This document shows positions 1-24,430 of a DNA stretch of 64,000 nucleotides, in pieces. The stretch is from the NCBI RefSeq assembly GCF_045679555.1, contig NC_092100.1, forward strand, positions 33,295,106-33,359,105, in the 5' to 3' direction. The position numbers and the translations under genes were made by a program. The stretch's first letter is position 1; each line of letters opens with the position of its first letter. This DNA is from Salvelinus alpinus. Its lineage: Eukaryota > Chordata > Actinopteri > Salmoniformes > Salmonidae. The notes below the pieces were generated by a model that was not told where the DNA came from, did not search any database, and was given only the letters and a program-made list of their open reading frames with translations.

Positions 1-1802
1 ATTTATTTCAGCTCATGAAACCAACACTTTACATGTTGCGTTTATATTTTTGCTCTGTATAGTTCTTTGGGTCACAAGTTGGCCTACTAACACAATGTGA
101 CCTCTACAGAATAGCTCAACCTTATAGGCTTTACTTTTAAAAACCCCACAAGCAGCTGTCCATTTGTGACTCAAGACTGTGTCATGACTGTCCTGTGAGG
201 ATCACAATGGGTCAGATCAGCTTGGCAATGGCTGACAATAACCAGACCCTCTCCCAAATGCAAAGGGGGGGGGGACTGGGCCGGTTTTGACACCTCCACA
301 CCCAGTCGTAAATTAAGCAGGAGAGGACTCTCTACCCTCCAGTATTGGCTAAAGGAATGTCCCTTTGTCTCCAGAGACTAACATCCAGAAAGTGAATAAT
401 GGAACAATAATTCTACCATAAAGAATGTGGGGAATGGTCAGTGGGGAGATATGGAAAACAAATGTCATATGGTTGATTATTTTGTGATGTCATTAAAAAT
501 CTTATGGAGGAAATACTGTAACTTGGAAAGTATGGCTATTACAGGTATGAGGTTTCATCCAATACATTGAGCATATAATATGACAAGTGATGAAGGCATG
601 TGGTAAGATAAGAATGTGATTTTAGTTTTCTAATGAGATAATAGTTTTTGATATCCTTTGCACATTAAGTAGCCATGCCCCGAATGAGGTCAGAGAGCTT
701 GTCAGCATGACAGAACGCCCCTTTTGACCAAGAGTGCATGAAGGCTTGGAAGAGAAATCAACCTTTAGATCAGGAAACATGAGGCGTTAGCTACATGTTA
801 GAAATGGTTGAAACTTTGTGGAGAAAACCACACAGCTCTAATGTCCAGGCATGGTTATGGTCTTGCGTGTGTGCAGAGACACTTGAGCATATTTTTGTGA
901 TAGAAACAAATAAAAATACAGACAATATTCTGGATGGAATATAGTTTATTTCCTTGTTAGTTTCACCCCATTCCATTTACATTCATCTCTGGTTTACGTT
1001 TCTGTACATGGCTAAAATCTTTTGAAAATCTATTTTAAAACTAGGCCTACATATTCTGTGCTCAACTCCACAAAGTACAACAGAAAAGCTCAGTAACAGT
1101 GCATGTGGATTATTCCTAAATAAGCCTGTTTTATGCACGGAATCAAATGCCCACATTCTTACAAAGCAGATCAGTTAATTGACTGCACTTTGGTTACTGC
1201 TCATTCCTGGTGGGTCGATCCAGTGCCTTTGATTCATCTACTGTCTATGAACTATTGACTGCTTCTTATCAGAAACAGAATGGTGCTGGTGAAGGGTGAG
1301 GTCTGGACACAAACAAAGCAGTAGCACAAGGCAACCTCATACAAGGGAATCTTCAACTCATTTACATGATAGATTTAAATATTTATAAAATATTCCAAAG
1401 CCATACACAGTGCAAACAGACATGAGGAAAGTATTCAGTTACATATTCCGTACAGTAGGTCCATCATTCACATCCTTGTCTACCTCAAACAACGAGGGGT
1501 AAGTAGTCAGAGCAACAAATTAAACAAAAAATACTTGTTTAAAATCGCCATTTTAGAATTTGGCTTGTAGCGTTTTTAATAAGACACCTAAAACAAAACA
1601 CCAACTTACATAGCATGTAAATAAATAGGTTTTTCACCACTTCACCATTATGGAGTTTGAGCCACTCTGTGTGAGGAGCTTTTCAACTTACAGTAGAGGA
1701 AACCTGAACTTGGGCAAGCCAGTGAACCACCCTCCACTGACAAAGCCACGAGCCTAGGTGTGTGTGTGTGTGTGTGTGTGGGGTGTGAGTGTAGGGTCCT
1801 TC
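1..1802 (-). other. tspan3: tspan3 3' flank and probable 3'UTR
   Basis: No coding signal is visible. On the minus strand an AATAAA poly(A) signal lies at 945-950, about 0.85 kb past the tspan3 stop codon, so 945-1802 is the probable 3'UTR. A (GT)n microsatellite sits at 1758-1781. Bases 1-944 hold nothing I recognise. The 3' end is an inference from the poly(A) hexamer alone. Confidence 0.4.
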
Positions 1803-15430
<13,628 letters not shown>

Positions 15431-15453
15431 CCTTAAAAACAGCTACATGTGTT

Positions 15454-16498
15454 AACTTCTATGGGATAGGGTGCAGTATTTGGAAGTTTGGATGAATGAG
15501 GTGCCCAAAGTAAACTGTCTGTTACTCAGGCCCAGAAGCTAGGATATGCAATTGGTAGTATTGGATAGAAAACACTCAAAAGTTTCCAAAAGTGTTAAAA
15601 TAATGTCTGTGAGTATAACAGAACTGATTTGGCAGGCGAAAACCCGAGAACAATCCATCCAGAATTTTTTTCCCGGCTCACCCCTGATTACTATGGCTGT
15701 CAATGGGAATATAAAATGAATACCTCCCAGATTGCAGTTCCTATGGCTTCCACTAGATGGCAACAGTCTTTAGAAAGAGTTTCAGGCTTGTTTTTTTGAA
15801 AAACAAGCTAGAATTTGTAGTTTTTGTAATTGGCTCCATTTTGGCTGTAGTGTTTGTAGCGCGTTCCGGTGAGGACATGCACTTTGTTATTTATCTCCAG
15901 TAATGAATATACTATTCTCCATCTTAAATTTTATTGTTTATTTACATATTAGGGTACCTGAGGATTGATTAGGAATGTTGTTTGACTTGTTTGGACCAAG
16001 TTTATTGGTAACGTTTGGGATTAATTTTGTATGCATTTTGAACGAGGAGAAACAGGTGGATTATTGAATGAAGTGCGCCAACAAAACTGACTTTTTTGTG
16101 ATATAAAGAAGGACTTTATCGAACAAAACGACCATTTGTGATGTAGCTGGGACCCTTTGGATTGCAAACAGAGGAAGATCTTCAAAGGTAAGTGATTTAT
16201 TTTATCGCTATTTCTGATTTTCGTGATGCATCTGCTTGGTTGGAAAATATTTTTAACGCTTTTGTACACGGGGTGCTGTCCTCAGATAATCGCATGGTAT
16301 GCTTTCGCCGTAAAGCCTTTTTGAAATCTGACAAAGCGGCTGGATTAACAAGAAGTTAAGCTTTTAATCGATGTATAACACTTGTATTTTCATGAATGTT
16401 TAATATTACGAATTTTGTATTTTTGAATTTCGCGCTCTGAAATTTCACCGGATGTTGTCGAGGCCGGGCGCTAGCGGTACGCCTTTCCCAAAGAGGTT
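15454..16498. mobile_element. 1-kb non-autonomous element with 17-base imperfect terminal inverted repeats
   Basis: Left end AACTTCTATGGGATAGG matches the reverse complement of the right end, AACCTCTTTGGGAAAGG, at 14 of 17 bases. The interior (1045 bases) is AT-rich, has no transposase frame and includes a splice-donor-like AAAGGTAAGTG at about 16186. The ends abut TTAA-like bases on both sides, so a TTAA or TA target is possible. I recognise it as an abundant salmonid repeat but cannot assign a superfamily. Confidence 0.55.
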
Positions 16499-16703
16499 TT
16501 AAGCGTCATGTGTTAGTTTAAGTGTCTGTTCAATTTAATATTACAGATCTCACCATGAACGCCTTTACAAATGTGTACATGTACATGATTTTGCTAAAAA
16601 TATTTTTATTGCCAGAGTAATCTAATCAATTTCATTTGTCGATTTATCTAAAATAGGCATATCACCACAATACAAAAGTTATCAGGCTAGTTTATATTGC
16701 AGC

Positions 16704-18503
16704 CAGCCACCATGTGCTGACCAACTGGCAGGTCTCTTCACTGACATTTTCAACATGTTCCTGAGTGAGTCTGTAATACCAACATGTTTCAAGCAGACCA
16801 CCATAGTCCCTGTGCCCAAGAACACAAAGGCAACCTGCCTAAATGACTACAGACCCGTAGCACTCACATCCATAGCCATGAAGTGCTTTGAAAGGTTGGT
16901 AATGGCTCACATCAACACCATTATACCAGAAACCCTAGACCCACTCCAATTTGCATACCGCCCAAACAGATCCACAGATGATGCAATCTCTATTGCACTC
17001 CACACTGCCCTTTCCCACCTGGACAAAAGGAACACTTATGTGAGAATGCTATTCATTGACTACAGCTCAGCGTTCAACACCATAGTGCCCTCAAAGCTCA
17101 TCAATAAGATACGGATCCTGGGACTAAACACCTCCCCCTGCAACTGGATCCTGGAATTCCTGACGGGCCGCCCCCAGGTGGTGAGGGTAGGTAGCAACAC
17201 ATCTGCCACGCTGATCCTCAACACTGGAGCTCCCCAGGGGTGCGTGCTCAGTCCCCTCCTGTACTCCCTGTTCACCCACGACTGCATGGCCAGGCACGAC
17301 TCCAACACCATCATTAAGTTTGCAGACAACACAACAATGGTAGGCCTGATCACCGACAACGACGAGACAGCCTATAGGGAGGAGGTCAGAGACCTGGCCG
17401 GGTGGTGCCAGAATAACAACCTGTCCCTCAACGTAACCAAGACTAAGGAGATGATTGTGGACTACAGGAAAAGGAGTTCCGAGCACGCCCCCATTCTCAT
17501 AGTAGTGGAGCCGGTTGAGAGCTTCAAGTTCCTTGGTGTCCACATCAACAACAAACTAGAATGGTCCAAACACACCAAGACGGTCATGAAGAGGGCACGA
17601 CAAAGCCTATTCCCCCTCAGGAAACAAAAAAGATTTGGCATGGGTCCTGAGATCCTCAAAAGGTTCTACAGCTGCAACATCGAGAGCATCCTGACTGGTT
17701 GCATCACTGCCTGGTACGGCAATTGCTCGGCCTCTGACCGCAAGGCACTACAGAGGGTAGTGCGTACGGCCCAGTACATCACTGGGGCTATGCTGCCTGC
17801 CATCCAGGACCTCTACACCAGGCGGTGTCAGAGGAAGGACCGAAAAATTGTCATAGACCCCAGCCACCCCAGTCATAGACTGTTCTCTCTACTACCGCAT
17901 GGCAAGCGGTACCGGAGTGCCAAGTCTAGGACAAAAAGGCTTCTCAACACTTTTTACCCCCAAGCCATAAGACTCCTGAACAGGTAATCAAATGGCTACC
18001 CGGACTATTTGCATTGTGTGCCCCCCCAACCCCTCTTTTTACGCTGCTGCTACTCTCTGTTCATCATATATGCATAGTCACTTTAACTATACATTCATGT
18101 AAATACTACCTCAATTGGGCCAACCAACCAGTGCTCCCGCACATTGGCTAACCGGGCTATCTGCATTGTTTCCCACCCACCACCCACCACCCGCCAACTC
18201 CTCTTTTACGCTACTGCTACTCTCTGTTCATCATATATGCATAGTCACTTTAACCATATCTACATGTACATACTACCTCCAATCAGCCTGACTAACCGGT
18301 GTCTGTATGTAGCCTTGCTACTTTTATAGCCTCACTACTGTATATAGCCTGTCTTTTTACTGTTGTTTTATTTCTTTACCTACCTCTTGTTCACCTAATA
18401 CCTTTTTGCACTATTGGTTAGTAATAAGTAAGCATTTCACTGTAAGGTCTACACCTGTTGTATTCGGCGCACGTGACATACATTTGGATTTGATTTGATT
18501 TCT
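16704..18503 (+). mobile_element. 5'-truncated L2/jockey-like LINE with long RT frame
   Basis: Second LINE family in the window. It begins within the reverse transcriptase and runs through a 3'UTR to a TTGGATTTGATTTGATTT microsatellite tail, typical of L2/CR1-like ends. The 3'UTR contains an imperfect tandem duplication of about 140 bases (about 18001-18130 and 18147-18280, each with CATATATGCATAGTCACTTT). Confidence 0.85.
16755..17987 (+). CDS. LINE reverse transcriptase, open 410-residue fragment
   Basis: Reverse transcriptase that would copy the LINE RNA at the nicked target. Seen in order: PVPKN and [10 protein letters not shown] (about residues 18-40), [12 protein letters not shown] (62-73), [10 protein letters not shown] (about 95-105), [15 protein letters not shown] (about 155-170), the catalytic box, [10 protein letters not shown] and FKFLGVHI, and the C-terminal [15 protein letters not shown]. 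The catalytic box reads FADNTT instead of FADDTT, so a metal-binding aspartate is lost and the enzyme is probably inactive despite the open frame. The endonuclease half is missing. It is a mobile-element gene, not a host gene. The ATG is merely the first in frame, since the element is 5'-truncated. Confidence 0.85.
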   Translation: MFLSESVIPTCFKQTTIVPVPKNTKATCLNDYRPVALTSIAMKCFERLVMAHINTIIPETLDPLQFAYRPNRSTDDAISIALHTALSHLDKRNTYVRMLFIDYSSAFNTIVPSKLINKIRILGLNTSPCNWILEFLTGRPQVVRVGSNTSATLILNTGAPQGCVLSPLLYSLFTHDCMARHDSNTIIKFADNTTMVGLITDNDETAYREEVRDLAGWCQNNNLSLNVTKTKEMIVDYRKRSSEHAPILIVVEPVESFKFLGVHINNKLEWSKHTKTVMKRARQSLFPLRKQKRFGMGPEILKRFYSCNIESILTGCITAWYGNCSASDRKALQRVVRTAQYITGAMLPAIQDLYTRRCQRKDRKIVIDPSHPSHRLFSLLPHGKRYRSAKSRTKRLLNTFYPQAIRLLNR

Positions 18504-18584
18504 GTGTCAATACAGACACAAGGGCTTCTTTGCTGGAGGTAGCCCTATTCAGAAATAAGAGGTAGCCTAACATCTCGGAACTCG

Positions 18585-18782
18585 TCAATCTCTGACTTCC
18601 GACTTCAGTGCGTTCAAGACAAATGTGAACTCTGAAAAAAACATGCTCAGACTGGGATTTCTTTTGGGGGGACCGGTCATCCAACTCGGAATTCCAATTC
18701 AGAAACCTTGGCATCTTTCTCTGACCTGAAAATCAATTATGTCATGATTCACCTCATTTTTCCCCCTTGAGTTCCCAGTTTA
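18585..18782. mobile_element. MITE-like repeat (same family as 27147-27368)
   Basis: About 200 bases with GCGTTCAAGACAA, CTCTGAAAAAAACA, GGTCATCCAACTCGGA and a terminal TTGAGTTCCCAGTT. The same phrases recur in order at 27147-27368, where the outer parts form an inverted repeat. Non-coding. Confidence 0.5.
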
Positions 18783-19012
18783 ACGGTTTAACAGACAGAA
18801 TCACTGTCACCATGCAATCCTTAGGCTATACATTTCTGTAGAGATGTCTTATGTTTAAAAGCAGGGCTCAAATTGAGGGGGTATGTGAGGATATAAGCCT
18901 AATCCTTATAGAGAGGGGCAAAAAGCATATGTTACCCCATGTTTGCTTAGCCTTAGAAAAAAACTACGGTCAAGATTATATAAAGCGATTTCCTGAGGGG
19001 GAAAAGGTGTTG

Positions 19013-19528
19013 TCATGCCCTCTTCACAACTCTCCTGGTGTATTTGGACCATGATAGTTTGTTGGTGATGTGGACACCAAGGAACCTGAAACTCTCGACC
19101 CGCTCCACTTCAACCCCATCAATGTTAATGGGGGCCTGTTTGGCCCTCCTTTTCCTATAGTCCACAAACAGCTCCTTTGTCTTGCTCACATTGAGGGAGA
19201 GGTTGTTGTCCTGGCACCACACTGCCAGTTCTCTGACCTCCTCCCTATAGGCTGTCTCATCGTTGTCGGTGATCAGGCCTACCACTGTAGTGTTGTCAGC
19301 AAACTAAATGATGGTGTTGGAGCCGTGTTTGGCCACGCAGTCGTGGGTGAACAGGGAGTACAGGAGGGGAAGTATACACCCCTGAGGGGCCCCACTGTTG
19401 AGGATCAGCGTGGCAGACGCGGCTTTGTGAATATTGACCTGGTCTTGCTCACATCGGCTACGGAGAGCATGATCACACAGTTGTCCAGAACAACTGGTGC
19501 CCTCATGCATGCTTCTGGTTGGGATATG
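19013..19528 (-). mobile_element. LINE fragment, RT part
   Basis: The minus strand codes LINE reverse-transcriptase pieces: [31 protein letters not shown] and ESFRFLGVHI within 19013-19285, plus an upstream part in a shifted frame at 19304-19420. It is closely related to the LINE at 16704 but oppositely oriented. The Tc1 element at 19531 begins directly after it. Confidence 0.75.
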
Positions 19529-19530
19529 TA

Positions 19531-20450
19531 CACTACCGTTCAAAAGTTTGGAGTCACTAAGATAATGTTCTTGTTATTTAAAGAAAAGCACATTTAATGT
19601 CCATTAAAATAACATCAAATTGATTAGAAATACAGAGTAGACTTTGTTCATATTGAAAATGACTATTGTAGCTGGAAACGGCAGTTTTTTTATGGAATAT
19701 CTACATAGGCGTACAGAGGCCCATTATCCGCAACCATCACTCCTGTGTTCCAATGGCACGTTGTGTTACCTAATCCAAGTTTATCATTTTAAAAGACCAA
19801 TTGATCATTAGAAAACCCTTTTGCAATTATGTTAGCACAGCTGAAAATGGTTGTTCTGATTAAATAAGCAATAAAACTGGCCTTCTTTAGACTAGTTGAG
19901 TATCTGGAGCATCAGCATTTGTGGGTTCAATTAAAGGCTCAAAATGTCCAGAAACAAAGAACTTTCTTCTGAAACTCGTCAGTCTATTCTTGTTCTTAGA
20001 AATGAAGGCTATTCCATGCGAGAAATTGCCAAGTGGCTGAAGATCTCGTACAACGCTATGTACTACTCCCTTCACAGAACAGCGCAAACTGGCTTTAACC
20101 AGAATAGAAAGAGGACTGGGAGACCCTGGTGCACAACTGAGCAAGAGGACAAGTACATTAGAGTGTCTAGTTTGAGAAACAGACGCCTCACAAGTCCTCA
20201 ACTGGCAGCTACATTAAATAGTACGTGCAAAACACCAGTCTCAACATCAACAGTGAAGAGGCTACTCCAGGATGCTGGCCTTTTAGGCAGAGTTGCAAAG
20301 AAAAAGCCATATCTCAGACTGGCCAATAAAAATAAAAGATTAAGATGGGCAAAACAACACAGACACTGGACAGAGGAACTCTGCCTAGAAGGTAAGCATC
20401 CCGGAGTCACCTCTTCACTGTTGACATTGAGACTGGTGTTTTGTGGGTCC
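19531..20450 (+). mobile_element. Tc1-like fold-back element, truncated
   Basis: Preceded by TA, it begins with the inverted-repeat tip ACTACCGTTCAAAAGTTTGG. A transposase frame opens at 19944 (MSRNKELSS..., helix-turn-helix, then KRTGRP linker and VKRLLQDAGL) and stays open to about 20385. After GGAACTCTGCCTAGAAGG the sequence folds back: 20385-20450 is the reverse complement of 20228-20296, at roughly 88% by eye. No catalytic DDE domain is present, so it cannot mobilise itself. The fragment at 50937-51262 has the same joint. Confidence 0.7.
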
Positions 20451-20698
20451 AAAAGAACGGTTGGTTTTTTCTTTGAATTATCTTTTACCAGATCTATTGT
20501 GTTATATTCTCCTACATTCCTTTCACATTTCCACAAACTTCAAAGTGTTTCCTTTCAAATGGTACCAAGAATATGCATATCCTTGCTTCAGGGCATGAGT
20601 TACAGGCAGTTAGATTTGGGTATGTCATTATTGGTGAAAATTGAAAAAAAGGGTCCGATCCTGAAGAACTCCCATCTATTTTTGTGACTACCTGGACC

Positions 20699-20950
20699 TA
20701 CCCTTATGAAAAAAGATTGCAGTCAGAGTGCAGTATAACGGCAGAATGCAGCAAATACTGCATCCAAAATAACCGTTTTTTTACTGCAGTAATTTTGCAA
20801 TGTAACTGCAGTTAGAGTGCAGTATAATTGCAGTTCAACTGCAGTACCCTGCAATTATTCTGCAATTACTGCATCCAAAATACCACAGTCGACTACAGTT
20901 ACTGCAATTTTACTGCAGTTTTAAAACTGCAATCTTTTTTTGTAAGGGTA
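20699..20950. mobile_element. 252-base MITE with about 25-base TIRs and GCAGT-rich core
   Basis: Left end TACCCTTATGAAAAAAGATT matches the complement of the right end, TACCCTTACAAAAAAAGATT, and the match extends into GCAGT. The core is built from repeats of (A)CTGCAGT and TTGCAGTT-like words on both strands, giving a nearly palindromic element. No coding content. Confidence 0.65.
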
Positions 20951-20984
20951 CCATTTGGCTTTTCATTCAAACCATATGATTTGA

Positions 20985-21452
20985 AAGAAAAATATATTTT
21001 TATTAAACCAGGTAAGTTGACTGAGAACAGATTCTCATTTACAGCAACAACCTGGGGTATAGTTACAGGGGAGAGGAGACAAATGAGCCAATTATAAGCT
21101 GGGGATGATAAGGTGAGATGAGGAATTTAGCCAGGACCCCAGGGTTAACACCCCTACTCTTACAATAAGTGCCATGGGATCTTTAATGACCACAGAGATA
21201 CAGGAAACCCTTTTAACATCCCATCTGAAAGACAGCACCCTACACAGGGTAATGTCCCCAATCACAGCCCCAGGGCATTGGGATATTATATTAAATATTT
21301 TTTGTTGACGAGAGGGAAGGGTGCCTCCTACTGGCCCTCTAACACCACTTCCAGTAGCATCTGGTCTCCCACCCAGGGACTGACCAGAACCAACCCTGCT
21401 TAACTTCAGAAGCCAGCCAGCAGTGGGATGCAGGGTGGTAAACTGCTGGACA
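20985..21452 (-). mobile_element. 5S rRNA-derived SINE (SINE3-type)
   Basis: Read on the minus strand, 21452 down to about 21360 matches the middle of 5S rRNA: ACCCTGCATCCC, GAAGTTAAGCAGGGTTGGTT, and a C-box-like CTGGGTGGGAGACCAG. This is the internal promoter of 5S genes. The body follows, then a tail (CAGTCAACTTACCTGGTTTA) that is a clear variant of the tail of the tRNA-derived SINEs in this window. Length about 470 bases. Identification is by remembered 5S sequence. Confidence 0.65.
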
Positions 21453-21724
21453 TTTTTCCTGTTGTTTATTTGAATCATAATTTGAAATAGGCTATGTTTT
21501 GTAATAAACAGCATATAAGCACTCTAAATAGGTCAGCAGCAAGACAGGTAGCCTAAGAATCAACAAAAATGTTATTTGAATTATTTCAAGGCTATAGCCT
21601 GTAAATAAATAAATTAAGAAGCATACGCGATGGTGCCACACTAGGCTGGCAGGGATATTAAGCACTTAGAATTTAAGCAACATTTTTGTTGTATTAAATC
21701 ATTATAGTCTAGAATTTGCATATA

Positions 21725-23229
21725 CAGTGCATTCGGAAAGTATTCAGACCCTTGACTTTTTTCCACATTTTGTTACATTACAGACTTATTCTAAAATTGA
21801 TGAGAAAAATAAATATTTTATCCATCAGCAAACAATAACCCATAATGACAATGCAAAAACAGGTTACATTTTTTTGTTACACATTTATTTAAAAAATATT
21901 TAACGGAAATATCACATTTACATAAGTATTCAGACCCTTTACTCAGTACTTTGTTGAAGCACCTTAGGCAGTGATTACAGACTCGAGTCTTCTTGGGTAT
22001 GATGCTAAAAGATTGGCACACCTGTATTTGGATAGTTTCTCCCATTCTTCTCTGCAGATCCTCTCAAGCTCGTTCAGGTTGGATGGGGAGCGTCTCTGCA
22101 CAGCTATTTTCAGGTCTCTCCAGAGATGTTAGATCTGGTTCGAGTCCGTGCTCTGGCTGGGCCAATCAAGGACATTCAGAGGCTTGTCCTAAAGCCACTC
22201 CTGCGTTGTCCTGGCTGTGTGCTTAGGGTTGTTGTCCTGTTGGAAAGTGAACCTTCGCCCCAGTCTGAGGTCCTGAGCGGTCTGGAGCAGGTTTTCGTCA
22301 AGGATCTCTGTACTTTGCTCCATTCATCTTTCCCTCGATCCAGACTAGTCTGCCAGTCCCTGCCACTGAAAAACATCCCCACAGCATGAGGCTGCCACTA
22401 CCATGCTTCACCGTTGGGATAGTGCCAGGTTTCCTCCTGACGTGACGCTTGGCATTCAGGCCAAAGAGTTCAATCTTGGTTTCATCAGACCAGAGAATCT
22501 TGTATCTCATGGTCTGAGAGTCTTTAGGTGCCTTTTGACAAACTCCAAGCGGGCTGTCATGTGTCTTTTACTGCGGAGTGGCTTCTGTCTGGCCACTCTA
22601 CCATAAAGGCCTGATTGATGGAGTGCTGCAGAGATGGTTGTCCTTATGGAAGGTTCTCCCTTCTCCACAGAGGAACTATGAAACTCTGTTAGAGTGAACA
22701 CTGGGTTGTTGGTCACCTCCCTGACCAAGGCCCTTCTCCCCCGATTGCTCAGTTTGGCCGGGCGGCCAGCTCTAGGAAGAGTCTTTGTGGTTCCAAACTT
22801 CTTCCATTTAAGAATGATGGAGGCCACTGTGTTTTTGGTGACCTTCAATGCTGCAGACATTTTTTGGTACCGTTTTGCACTGACATGCACTGTCAACTGT
22901 GAGACCTTATATAGACAGGTGTGTGCCTTTCCAAATCATGTCCAATCAATTGAATTTACCACAGGTGGACTCCAATCAAGTTGTAGAAACATCTCAAGAA
23001 TGATCAATGGAAACAGGATGTACTTGAGCTTAATCTTGAGTCTCATAGCAAAGGGTCTGAATACTTATTTACATAAGGTATTTCTGTTTTTTATGTTTAA
23101 TACATTTGCTAACATTTGGGGTATTGTGTGTAGATTGATGAGGATAATTTTTTTTGGATCAGTTTTATAATAAACCTGTAACGTAACAAAATAGTGGGGG
23201 GGGGGTCTGAATACTTTCCAAATGCACTG
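21725..23229 (-). mobile_element. Tc1/mariner element, second family, copy D
   Basis: Tips CAGTGCATTCGGAAAGTATT and its complement, with TA on the left; the right flank has decayed to TC. Length 1505. The transposase runs on the minus strand: 22896-22507 open (KMSAALKVTKNTVASIIL, GRPAKLSNRGRR), then 22510-22298 in another frame with [11 protein letters not shown] and PTVKHGSGSLMLWG. Toward the end, the codon for the third catalytic residue reads TAA (near 22132). It belongs to the same family as 52314-52669 and 54692-56073. Confidence 0.85.
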
Positions 23230-23782
23230 TCGGCTGTGACTTACTTAGAATTAAATACAAATTAAATGAAAAATGCCTTGTTAGGCTCAATCTACAGTGC
23301 CTTTGAATTCATTTTTAGAAACATGAGTTTGGCCAGAGTCTGTGGCTTCAGGCCAGGAGAGCAGGCCAGTAGCTGAGAAAACCCTCTCAGCGCTTGCAGA
23401 GCCACTGGGGATGCTAAACACCCTTCGGGCCACTCTTGCCAGGCTGGGCAGGGATGCGTAGTTGTTTTTAAATTTTTCTGTAGGTAGGCCTGAAGGATTT
23501 TAGGTAAAATAACCCTATCAAAACGGAAAGCTACTTGAAGAGGTAATATGCCAGGCCTATTTGGCCAAAATCAATGATGGCCTATAGTATAGATAATAGA
23601 AAGTAAATTAACAAAACTTTTAAGAGATCAGATTTTTTGTTTAGAAATACTACTGACACCAGTAGCGACCCGTCATTCAGGGCAGGTGGGGCACTTTTTT
23701 AAATATATTTGTGCCTGTTTTGCATGTTATTTGGGCATTAATACATGACACATCAGTTTGCAAACAATGGAAACAATGTCTT

Positions 23783-24174
23783 TGTAACGGAATTCTTCGT
23801 CCTCCTCTGACGAGGAGTAAGAAATGTCGGACCAAGATGCAGCGTGGTGAGTATCCATTTTAATATGAATACATGAAACAAACAAAATAACGAATAAACG
23901 AACGAAGAAGAAACAGTCCCGTAAAGTGACAACACAAACACAGGAACACAGTAACAGGAACAATCACCCACAACCCACAATACAAAACAGGCTACCTAAA
24001 TATGGTTCCCAATCAGAGACAACAACTAACACCTGCCTCTGATTGAGAACCATATCATGCCAAACACATAGAAATAGACAAACTAGACATACAACATAGA
24101 ATGCCCACTCATATCACACCCTGACCAAACAAAACATAGAAACATACAAGACAAACTATGGTCAGGGCGTGACA
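23783..24174 (-). mobile_element. solo LTR, Gypsy-like (fossil)
   Basis: 392 bases with ends TGTAACGG and GGCGTGACA, flanked by a perfect 5-base target duplication GTCTT (23778-23782 and 24175-24179). The orientation is judged from the LTR start TGTCACGCC on the minus strand. No internal genes remain, as after LTR-LTR recombination. Confidence 0.8.
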
Positions 24175-24430
24175 GTCTTTGAGGTAATAAAGCTGAATAC
24201 AAACATGGTGTCTTTTTGCTTTCTTGAGTAAGGCAGCTCCAAAATGCAGGTGTTTCAGCCTAGCTCAGTGCTTTCTGTAGTGGTGGAGCAGGCAGTGGAA
24301 CATATGGAGTGTATGGGTTGGGAATGTTCTCTAGTTGCGCCGTGATTGGCTCAGTGTTCTGTCACTCATGGGGACACTACGTTAAAAAAAAACGAAAATT
24401 CAAGCCCCTTGGGTTCTACCATAGAGTTAC

